Under the pieces are notes generated by a model. The model saw nothing but the letters and a program-made list of their open reading frames with translations, was not told where the DNA came from and made no database searches. A stretch of 55,048 bases of DNA from Bacillota bacterium (GTDB lineage Bacteria > Bacillota > Clostridia > Caldicoprobacterales > DTU083), in the NCBI GenBank assembly GCA_029549985.1, contig JAKPIB010000042.1:1-55048 (forward strand). Direction: 5' to 3'. Every line of letters starts with the position of its first letter. Positions within the stretch are counted from its first letter, which is position 1. Position numbers and translations under genes: made by a program. Shown here piece after piece: positions 36,001 through 43,431 of the stretch.

Positions 36001-36789
36001 CTAAAGCAATCTGCCCTTTCGAAAGCCCGCTGTCATAAAGCGCCAAGCGGCCTTGCTGCTAGTCAGCCATTTGATCTGAGCATTGTTTTTCCTGTTGCCA
36101 AGTATCCTGGGCACAAAAAACCTTGCAACTGTTTCAGGCCTGTCTGCCAGTATGTTGAATATCTTCCTGAACCTTTTATCCGATATCACATCCGACTGCC
36201 CTCCATCCGGTGTTTTTGTGATGAAATCGGTAAGCATCATCCCAGGTGACAACCGGCCGGCTATGATGCCGGTGCCCTCAAGCTCTTTGGCCAGTCCCTT
36301 CATATAGTAGGTCAGTGCACATTTCGTGGTACCGTATAGGATGGTCTTAGGTTGTACCATGTTGTTTGATCCCAGGCCCTCCATGCTGTATATTGCACCA
36401 TGGCCCTGTTTCAGCATCCCCGCAGCAGCGATTTGAGAACCGTATATCATCCCGATGATATTGGTCCTGATGACATTTTCGGTATAAGCCTCGCCTGTCT
36501 CCCACGAAAACATATGCGGCACGTTCTGCCCTGCATTGTTGATCCATATGTCGACTCTGCCCCATCGTTTCAAGGAGGCATCCCAAAGGTCTTGCAGGCT
36601 TGCTTTATCCTGGACATTGCACTTTACATAAATATACTTGCCCTTATAGGGTGACAGCTTATCAAGCGCTGCATCCGGCAAAGCTTCTCCTCTGCCTGAC
36701 AAGGTAACATTACATCCGGCCTGCAGAAATTCAAGCGCCATGGCTAACCCAATGCCACGCGTGCTGCCGGTTATTACAACATTTTTCAT
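36001..36789 (-). CDS. Short-chain dehydrogenase/reductase (SDR)
   Basis: A 262-residue classical SDR. Seen: TGSTRGIG (residues 7-14) for NAD(P), the NNAG motif in WINNAGQNVP, and the catalytic YGTTK (Tyr-x3-Lys) around residues 152-156; the usual Ser lies in IYSMEGLGS. The C-terminal 60 residues are basic. Substrate unknown. ATG 36789 follows GGAGGG. It is convergent with the ROK gene, 33 bases from its stop. Confidence 0.88.
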   Translation of the reverse strand: MKNVVITGSTRGIGLAMALEFLQAGCNVTLSGRGEALPDAALDKLSPYKGKYIYVKCNVQDKASLQDLWDASLKRWGRVDIWINNAGQNVPHMFSWETGEAYTENVIRTNIIGMIYGSQIAAAGMLKQGHGAIYSMEGLGSNNMVQPKTILYGTTKCALTYYMKGLAKELEGTGIIAGRLSPGMMLTDFITKTPDGGQSDVISDKRFRKIFNILADRPETVARFFVPRILGNRKNNAQIKWLTSSKAAWRFMTAGFRKGRLL

Positions 36790-36938
36790 GATGAAATCCC
36801 TCCATCTCCATGATCTCTCAGAGCACCCCTCGACCAGGCATGTCCAATGATCGAATCAAGAATGTAGAAAGGCAGATAATTGCATGGCAACCATCTGCCT
36901 TAGTAATAACATGTTTGTGCTTTATGTTCAACAATAAA

Positions 36939-37355
36939 TTATTCCGATCTCATCCCAGCCTTCTTCACAGCCGACATATAGAGCACCAGCACTGACACAA
37001 GGCCAAGCGACGCCCAGAGAACAATGCTTGCATGATCACCTGTCTGAGGGATCTCTTCCACATTCTCTGCTGACACTGCAGTAGTGATCGTGATTGATTC
37101 TCAGCTGTATGCAGAAGCATAGGAGTTTTCAGTAGCCTTTATCCTTGCGATGAACCTATATCCGGTGTTGGGCGTGAGCCCTTCAAAGACCGGGCTGTCC
37201 TGCCAGGTCAGGCCGCTGTCCACGCTGTATTCCGCTCCGGGGATCTCGTTCTTTAACTCAGTCTTTTCCATGTCACGATACTGCTCATTGAATTCATCAA
37301 TAATAAACAAACAAGTTGACAGTAAATACTGATCAATAGTAGGGTACAAGCTCAT
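36939..37355 (-). pseudogene. Remnant of a sortase-anchored surface protein, split by an in-frame TGA
   Basis: The minus-strand frame starts at ATG 37355, behind GGAGG, with MSLYPTIDQYLLSTCLFI. It carries one Fn3-like module (EYSVDSGLTWQDSPVFEGLTPNTGYRFIARI), ends at TGA 37101-37103 and then continues in the same frame with ESITITTAVSAENVEE, the sorting signal IPQTGD, a hydrophobic span and a KK-containing tail to TAA at 36939. A sorting signal directly beyond a stop in the same frame is strong evidence for one former gene. The N-terminal 36 residues do not look like a signal peptide, so the 5' part is probably deleted or fused too. Confidence 0.75.
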
Positions 37356-37750
37356 AAAACACCACTCTCCTCCATAGAATTATACAACATGGATTATACA
37401 AATCTTCCCTTTTGTATAAGTGTTTGTACCCACTACATCCCTTACGATCTCAAAGCGAAGTCTCAGTTTTATAATAGCTTGCAACTCTCAATGAAAACGA
37501 GCTGGGTAATGCCTGACTTATGTTGATATTAAATGATCAATAATATCTATCGCATTTGATGCATAATACTTCCTCATTTTTACAAGTCATGTATATACTA
37601 TCATATTGTGTATCTTCCAGTAAGTACTATACCCAAACATATTATACCATAGCTGTAATAGCATACAACGATAAAATCGTAAAAAAGAGGAAACATGTCA
37701 GTTTCCCCTTTTCTAAAAGTACATTTGCATATATGTAAGTGTAACCAATA
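37356..37750. other. AT-rich intergenic region, no gene
   Basis: 395 bases. It contains a perfect 9-bp inverted repeat TTATACAAA/TTTGTATAA (37394-37402 and 37411-37419), just upstream of the surface-protein remnant, and the terminator of the second Gfo/Idh/MocA gene at the right end. Otherwise nothing is recognised. Confidence 0.5.
37681..37709 (-). terminator. Terminator of the second Gfo/Idh/MocA gene
   Basis: On the minus strand AGGGGAAAC and GTTTCCTCT (one mismatch) flank a short loop and are followed by TTTTT. It lies about 40 bases past the stop at 37751. Confidence 0.75.
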
Positions 37751-38812
37751 TTATTCAAAGTCCACAACCTGCTGTTTCTCAGCAGACTCGAATATTGCCT
37801 CCATGAGCTTCATAACGCGCATTACCTCGGGCAGCTTGACAATTATCTCGGCCTTGCCTGAGATCGTAGCGGCAACATTCCTGTAGAATTCCTTGATGTC
37901 GCTTTTAGCGATCGGAACTGTATACTCGTGGATCGTGTCCTCTCTTCTGGGTGCCATGGTCTTGGTCAGGCCGGCAGCCGTTACGACAGGCACTATATCC
38001 TTTTCGCTCTTTCCCTTTGCGACGACGACCCTGGCATCCCTGCCCCAGTCTTCGATCATGGCTGTCCCGTTATTGCCAAGCATGTACCAGCGGGGCAGGC
38101 TGATAAAGTTGCTGGTGCCTACCTCCACCAGGAACCTTTTTCCGCTCTCAAAGGTCAGCTCAGCCCTGAACCCGTCATCCACCAGTTGGTTTGTTACATG
38201 GGTCAGCACTGCATATACCTTTTTGACCTTTTCGTTTACCATCTGCAGAGCCTGGTCCAGGATATGTACTCCCCAGTCAAGCACCATGCCGCCGCCATGC
38301 TCCTTCTTTTGTCTCCAGTCTCCAGGGATCCCCCTTGAGCCATGGACCCTGGATTCTATGGCATACACTTCGCCCAGCATGTTTTCATCATATATCTTTT
38401 TCATTGTGATGAAATCTTCGTCCCAGCGTCTGTTCTGATGGACCACCAGAAGCTTGCCGGTCCTCTCGGATGCATCGATCATTTCCTGAAGATCAGCAGA
38501 GCTCAAGGTGACAGGCTTTTCGCACACGACATGCTTGCCTGCCTCCATTGCCTTGATGGCGATCTCCTTGTGAACGTCATTTGGTGTTGCTACCAGCACT
38601 ATGTCTATAGTTTTGTCACTCAGCAGCTCTTCCAGGCTGTTGTACACATGAAGGCCTTTCTGTCTGGCTGCTTCCTGCCTGTCCTCCTTTATATCGAAGG
38701 AGCCGACTATCTTTACTTCTTCGATCCCTTCTGCCAGATGCAGATGGAAGCTTCCCATGCCCCCGAACCCTACGACCGCTATTCTGTAAGCTCTTGACGT
38801 TTCTGCAGACAT
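37751..38812 (-). CDS. Gfo/Idh/MocA family oxidoreductase
   Basis: A 353-residue NAD(P)-dependent dehydrogenase. Rossmann motif VVGFGGMGSFH near the N-terminus, VATPNDVHKEIAI, the catalytic-lysine motif CEKPVTL, and a GGMVLDWGVHILDQAL stretch where the His is the likely acid/base residue. Same family as 205-1365 but clearly different in sequence, so not a recent duplicate. GAGGGGGATT stands before two consecutive ATGs (38815, 38812); the second has better spacing. It is monocistronic with its own terminator and sits between two gene ruins. Confidence 0.87.
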   Translation of the reverse strand: MSAETSRAYRIAVVGFGGMGSFHLHLAEGIEEVKIVGSFDIKEDRQEAARQKGLHVYNSLEELLSDKTIDIVLVATPNDVHKEIAIKAMEAGKHVVCEKPVTLSSADLQEMIDASERTGKLLVVHQNRRWDEDFITMKKIYDENMLGEVYAIESRVHGSRGIPGDWRQKKEHGGGMVLDWGVHILDQALQMVNEKVKKVYAVLTHVTNQLVDDGFRAELTFESGKRFLVEVGTSNFISLPRWYMLGNNGTAMIEDWGRDARVVVAKGKSEKDIVPVVTAAGLTKTMAPRREDTIHEYTVPIAKSDIKEFYRNVAATISGKAEIIVKLPEVMRVMKLMEAIFESAEKQQVVDFE

Positions 38813-38869
38813 CATAATCCCCCTCAATATCGCTGTAGCTGAATTATTGTTCAATGTAATATATGACTC

Positions 38870-39262
38870 TCACCTGAAACATTTTATCACCCATTGCCCA
38901 CCATTACAATGCAGATTATGACAAATATGCTGTTCAAAATAAGGCAGGTTTTTGTTCAGGCCACTTCTTTCTCTATACATATAAGTATATATCAAATAAA
39001 GAGTCGTCAAACGTTGTTGTCCATCTATCACTTCAAACCATTCGTCGGCTTCGAGCCCCTTTTCTTGCACATCTTTTTCCGAAAGTCTCTTTACTACCAG
39101 AGGCTGCAAGCAATAGTTCTTAGGTCCATTAATATAGATATCGTCAAGAAGTCGTATAACTTCTTCTTGGCCCCAGCGGTATCCTCGCTGGTAGGATGGT
39201 ATAAAAAATCCACCTTGAATTTCTCCAACCAGCTTTAATGTAAGCTTATTTTCTGAATCCAC
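38870..39262 (-). pseudogene. Truncated DUF262 (GmrSD-like) gene, N-terminal fragment only
   Basis: The GTG at 39262, eight bases after GGGGG, starts VDSENKLTLKLVGEIQGGFF, then FIPSYQRGYRWGQEEVIRLLDDI and WFEVIDGQQRLTTLYLIYTYM. These are the hallmarks of the DUF262/ParB-like N-terminal domain (the DGQQRLTT motif is the nucleotide-hydrolysis signature). Family proteins are usually above 500 residues; here homology stops after about 110 and a non-matching tail ends at 130. The C-terminal part (DUF1524 or similar HNH-type domain) is gone. Such proteins take part in defence against modified phage DNA, so this is a likely relic of a defence gene. Confidence 0.75.
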
Positions 39263-39392
39263 TGTAAAAACCCCCAAATACATCATAATCATCAAAATTT
39301 CACCATGTACAATATGTATTATATCATGTATAACTGAAATCAGTGCCCCAATAAATAAAAAGTTAGATATACACAATTTGCATAAAAGGGTT

Positions 39393-39584
39393 CTATATTA
39401 TACCGAATAGAACATCGGTCCAACCAACGAGCTTGACACCCTGGGTTTCTATTGTGATAATGACGATGTCATAGAGCATCAGCCTGTACTTCCAGGTATC
39501 ATCAATGTAGCGAATGTTATGTGGCCATCGTCGTAAGATGCTCAACAGCCTCATTGGCTTGCCAGGCTTATTAATCATTGGCAT
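39393..39584 (-). CDS. Doubtful 63-aa frame in a decayed region
   Basis: It reads MRLLSILRRWPHNIRYIDDT and then a hydrophobic stretch ending DVLFGII. It is basic at the start, has no ribosome binding site and matches nothing I recognise. It may be a transposase fragment or chance. It lies between the DUF262 ruin and superoxide dismutase. Confidence 0.2.
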   Translation of the reverse strand: MPMINKPGKPMRLLSILRRWPHNIRYIDDTWKYRLMLYDIVIITIETQGVKLVGWTDVLFGII

Positions 39585-39699
39585 TTATATCAGATATCGT
39601 TTCATTTTTACAACTCACTGAGCTGTAAATCTAGAGTTAGGCAGATTCATAAAGGCTCTATCTCTGTTCCATATTCAACATGAGTATATATTTTCCTCC

Positions 39700-39727
39700 A
39701 ATACAAAGCCCGCCCATAGGGCAGGCT
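39700..39727 (-). terminator. Terminator of superoxide dismutase gene
   Basis: Arms 39707-39715 and 39719-39727 (AGCC and GCCC pairing across one mismatch) are followed on the minus strand by TTTGTATT, about 40 bases past the stop. Confidence 0.65.
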
Positions 39728-39768
39728 ATAGTCTGATGTCAGGTATGAGCCTGGTGTCTAGCGTGCGT

Positions 39769-40248
39769 CTAATGCTTCTCTTTCATGCCGCACCACTCGA
39801 TTACCCCGCAGGCCAGCCTTTTTCCCGCATTACCCGACGGCTGGGTCCTGTAGTCATCCGGGTTTTCATGGATGATCACTGACCTTCCGATCACCTCGTG
39901 CACCCTGAACTTGTTTGTGTAAAAGCTCATCAGGGCCCTGCCATTGTTGGAAAAGAGAACAGGAAGGTCGCCGGCGTGGTTGCCGTGGGGCTGGTTATAA
40001 GGATTCCAGTGGTCGCCCGCCGCCTTGAATGGGTCATTGGGGTCCCCGACCTCGCAGTTTCCATACTGGTGTATATGGAACCCAAAGGGGCCTATGGGAC
40101 CTGAAGTGTCTGTACCGGGTTTATATTCCGGCAGCCCCGAGACCTGTACGCTAACCCAGGTGCCGCCTATCGTATCCCTGAAATGCACGGTCCCCCTAAG
40201 CTGCGGGCACAGGGGACCTCCCTTGATGTGAGCCACAGCCGTATTCAA
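39769..40248 (-). CDS. Cu/Zn superoxide dismutase-family protein without a signal peptide
   Basis: A 159-residue member of the SodC family. Copper/zinc ligands are recognisable: GFHIHQYGNC, the HGNHAGDLPVL segment (His and Asp for zinc) and SVIIHENPDD; the disulphide partner Cys is in GNAGKRLACGVIEW. Unlike most bacterial SodC proteins it has no export signal. The start is TTG 40248 with AGAGGTGAT upstream. It may remove superoxide in the cytoplasm or act in metal handling. No other oxidative-stress genes are adjacent. Confidence 0.87.
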   Translation of the reverse strand: MNTAVAHIKGGPLCPQLRGTVHFRDTIGGTWVSVQVSGLPEYKPGTDTSGPIGPFGFHIHQYGNCEVGDPNDPFKAAGDHWNPYNQPHGNHAGDLPVLFSNNGRALMSFYTNKFRVHEVIGRSVIIHENPDDYRTQPSGNAGKRLACGVIEWCGMKEKH

Positions 40249-40379
40249 ACGATCACCTCTTTATATATTTTTATACTTCAGTATATGAGCTGATATATCC
40301 AAAAGGGAACGACCTGGGGAAATACTTGCTATATGTCTTGCAGGATTAATTTCCAAAACGTAGAATACTAAAGAATGGA

Positions 40380-40385
40380 TATAAT
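40380..40385 (+). promoter_or_regulatory. Possible -10 element of the M16C peptidase gene
   Basis: TATAAT at 40380-40385, 48 bases upstream of the start. No good -35 is present at 17 bases. Confidence 0.35.
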
Positions 40386-40432
40386 AAATCAAAGCATGAT
40401 TGCATTTGCGTACAATGAAAGGAGTTTTGCCT

Positions 40433-43357
40433 ATGGATTATCAGACGGGAAAGGTATACCACGGTTTCCGGCTGGACGAAATAAAGGAGATCAGAGAGCT
40501 CAAAGCCACAGCCAGGCTTTTTGAGCATGTCAAGAGCGGAGCCAGGCTGTTCTATCTTAGCTGTGATGATGACAACAAGGTGTTTTACATAGGGTTCAGG
40601 ACGCCACCCTCGGATAACACCGGCCTCCCCCACATCATGGAGCACTCGGTGCTGTGCGGCTCCAGGAAGTTTCCCACCAAGGAGCCCTTCATAGACCTGG
40701 CCAAGGGCTCACTCAACACATTCCTCAATGCGATGACTTACCCCGACAAGACGGTTTACCCTGTTGCCAGCCGCAATGACAAGGATTTTGTAAACCTGAT
40801 GGATGTGTACCTTGACGCCGTATTTTACCCCAACATCCATTCTGAGCCCACGATCCTGATGCAGGAGGGCTGGCATTATGACCTTGAGGACAAGTCACAG
40901 CCGCTTGCCTACAAGGGCGTTGTTTACAACGAGATGAAGGGGGCCTTCTCATCACCGGAGCAGGTGCTCTTCAGGAAAATCCAGGAGTCTTTGTATCCCG
41001 ACACGCCTTACAGCTTTGAATCCGGCGGAGACCCTGACTATATACCCGATCTGACCCAGGAGCAGTTTACCGCCTACCATAAAAAATACTACCATCCGTC
41101 CAACAGCTACATCTACCTGTATGGCGACGGCGATATCGACGCTCATCTTGAGTTTCTCGACAATTATCTGAAGGACTATGACAGGATCGATATAGATTCA
41201 GCCATCCCTGAGCAAAAGCCTTTTGATGCCTTGAGAGAAATAGAGGTCGAATACCCGGTTTCGAGCGAGGAGGGCACTGACAACAAAACATACCTGAGCC
41301 TCAATTTTTCAGTAGGCTGCTCAACTGACCCCTTCCTCTACCTGGCTATGGACATACTGGAGTACATACTGCTGGAGCACCCTGCTGCGCCGCTGAAGAA
41401 AGCCCTGCTGGACGCCAACATCGGCAAGGATGTTTTTGGCTTGTACGAAAGCAGCCTGCGCCAGCCATTCTTCTCCATAGTGGCAAAGGACGCAAATCTT
41501 GAGGACAAGGAGGCTTTCATAAAGGTCATAAATGAGACCCTGACAGGGCTTGTCCAGAAAGGCATCGACAAGCGCATGGTCGAAGCCGGGATCAACAACC
41601 GCGAGTTCCGCCTGAGGGAAGCTGATTACGGCCGCAGGCCCAAGGGGCTGATATATGGGCTCAAGTGCCTGGAAAGCTGGCTGTATGACGAAGATCCCTC
41701 CATGCACCTTTATTACGAGGACACCCTGGCTGAGGTAAAGCGGGCGCTAAATGAACCCCTCTTTGAGGAGCTGATCGAAAAGTACTTGCTTGACAATGCC
41801 CACAGCACCATGGTCGTAGTCAAGCCCAGGCCCGGACTGGCCGAGGAGAGGGACAAGGAGATCTTTGAAAAACTCCAGGCCTACAAGGCACAGCTTTCCG
41901 ATGAAGAGCTGGATGACATAGTCAGGTGCACATTGGAGCTGAAGAAAAGGCAAACGGAGCCGGATCCGCCGGAAGCTCAGGCCAAAATACCCATGGTCGA
42001 GCTTTCCGATATCGATAAGAAGGCCGAGGTCCTGCCCCTGACCGAAAAGGATGAGAGCGGGATCAAGGTCCTGTTCCACCCCATTGAAACCAATGGCATA
42101 GCATACCTCAACCTGTGGTTTGATACAAGGACCATCCCGGCAGACCTGCTTCCCTATTCTGCCCTGCTTGTAAATGTGCTGGGTGAGATCGGGACCGAAA
42201 ACTATACCTACGAAGAGCTGTCCAATGAGATCAACATCCATACGGGCGGCATCCACTATTCGAATGAAGCCCTGGCATACAATGACATGGACGGGGCCTT
42301 CACCGGCAAATTCGTGGTCAAGTCCAAGGCACTCGTTGAGAAGCTCCCCGACCTCGTAAGGCTCTTGAGCGAGATCATCACAGGCAGCAGCTTCAAGGAT
42401 GCCAAAAGGCTGAAGGAGATCATCCAGCAGGCCCGTTCACGCATGGAGATGAACATCAGCTATTCAGGCCATGTGGCTGCAATGAACCGCCTGGCTTCAT
42501 ATTTCTCCGCTGCTGGAAAATACAACGAGATAACCAGCGGCGTTACATTCTACCACTTCCTCAGCGGCATCGAAAAGAGCTTTGATGCCAAAAAGGACGA
42601 GATAGCAGCCAGCCTGGAAAAGGCCTCCTCATACATTTTCACTAAGGACAACCTCACAGCCGGCATTACGATATCAGAAAAGGATTATCCGGCATTCCAA
42701 GGCCAGTTTGCCCGTCTGGCAGGGGCCTTGAGTGACAGCAAGGCAGAGCCTGTTACCTTTGAAGTAGTTGATAAAGCGGCCAATGAAGGTCTGATGACGC
42801 CCGGCAAGGTACAGTACGTGGCCAAGGGCTACAGCTATAAGCGGTTGGGCTACAGCTACTCCGGAGCCCTGCAGGTACTCAGTACCATTGCCAGGCTTGA
42901 CTATCTGTGGAACAGGGTCAGGATCCAGGGCGGAGCCTACGGTATCTTTGCCCAGTTCACAAGGAGCGGCATGGCCATATTCTCATCCTACAGGGATCCC
43001 AACCTGAAGCAGACCCTGGACAACTACGATGGCTTTGCCAAATACCTGGCGGATTTCAATGCCAATGAGACAGAGATGACCAGATATATCATAGGCACCA
43101 TCAGCCGCCTGGATGAACCCCTGACACCTCAGATGAAGGGTGAGAGGTCAGAGATCAACTACTTCACCGGTACGACCCAGGAGGATATCCAGAGGGAGCG
43201 GGACGAAGTGCTCTCTGTAAAATCCGCAGACATAAAGGCCTTAAGCCAGATGATCGATGATGTGATGAAGCGCGATTATTATTGCGTCGTTGGCAGCGAA
43301 GGAAGGCTGAAGGCTGAAAAAGACCTGTTTGGTGAGCTCGTCAACGTATTTGGTTAA
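40433..43357 (+). CDS. M16C-family zinc metallopeptidase (presequence protease-like)
   Basis: A 974-residue cytoplasmic peptidase. The inverted zinc motif HxxEH is at residues 67-71 (LPHIMEHSVLCGS), with the distal Glu in VVYNEMKGAFSSPEQ (about 167). Four M16-type domains, with the second half (from about 500) a catalytically inactive repeat, form the typical clamshell that degrades peptides. Length matches presequence protease/PreP. ATG 40433 follows AAAGGAG. The gene is followed by a bidirectional terminator and is convergent with the c-di-GMP gene. Confidence 0.9.
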   Translation: MDYQTGKVYHGFRLDEIKEIRELKATARLFEHVKSGARLFYLSCDDDNKVFYIGFRTPPSDNTGLPHIMEHSVLCGSRKFPTKEPFIDLAKGSLNTFLNAMTYPDKTVYPVASRNDKDFVNLMDVYLDAVFYPNIHSEPTILMQEGWHYDLEDKSQPLAYKGVVYNEMKGAFSSPEQVLFRKIQESLYPDTPYSFESGGDPDYIPDLTQEQFTAYHKKYYHPSNSYIYLYGDGDIDAHLEFLDNYLKDYDRIDIDSAIPEQKPFDALREIEVEYPVSSEEGTDNKTYLSLNFSVGCSTDPFLYLAMDILEYILLEHPAAPLKKALLDANIGKDVFGLYESSLRQPFFSIVAKDANLEDKEAFIKVINETLTGLVQKGIDKRMVEAGINNREFRLREADYGRRPKGLIYGLKCLESWLYDEDPSMHLYYEDTLAEVKRALNEPLFEELIEKYLLDNAHSTMVVVKPRPGLAEERDKEIFEKLQAYKAQLSDEELDDIVRCTLELKKRQTEPDPPEAQAKIPMVELSDIDKKAEVLPLTEKDESGIKVLFHPIETNGIAYLNLWFDTRTIPADLLPYSALLVNVLGEIGTENYTYEELSNEINIHTGGIHYSNEALAYNDMDGAFTGKFVVKSKALVEKLPDLVRLLSEIITGSSFKDAKRLKEIIQQARSRMEMNISYSGHVAAMNRLASYFSAAGKYNEITSGVTFYHFLSGIEKSFDAKKDEIAASLEKASSYIFTKDNLTAGITISEKDYPAFQGQFARLAGALSDSKAEPVTFEVVDKAANEGLMTPGKVQYVAKGYSYKRLGYSYSGALQVLSTIARLDYLWNRVRIQGGAYGIFAQFTRSGMAIFSSYRDPNLKQTLDNYDGFAKYLADFNANETEMTRYIIGTISRLDEPLTPQMKGERSEINYFTGTTQEDIQRERDEVLSVKSADIKALSQMIDDVMKRDYYCVVGSEGRLKAEKDLFGELVNVFG

Positions 43358-43405
43358 GCAGTGATGATACAAAAAAGAAGTGATGACAGGAATCCTTATA
43401 AAAAG

Positions 43406-43431
43406 GCCGGCAGCTTATTCAGTCTGCCGGC
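43406..43431. terminator. Bidirectional terminator
   Basis: GCCGGCAG/CTGCCGGC arms (43406-43413 and 43424-43431) around a 10-base loop, with CTTTTT on the minus side and TCTTTGCTT on the plus side. The EAL-gene stop at 43415 lies in its loop. Confidence 0.85.
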
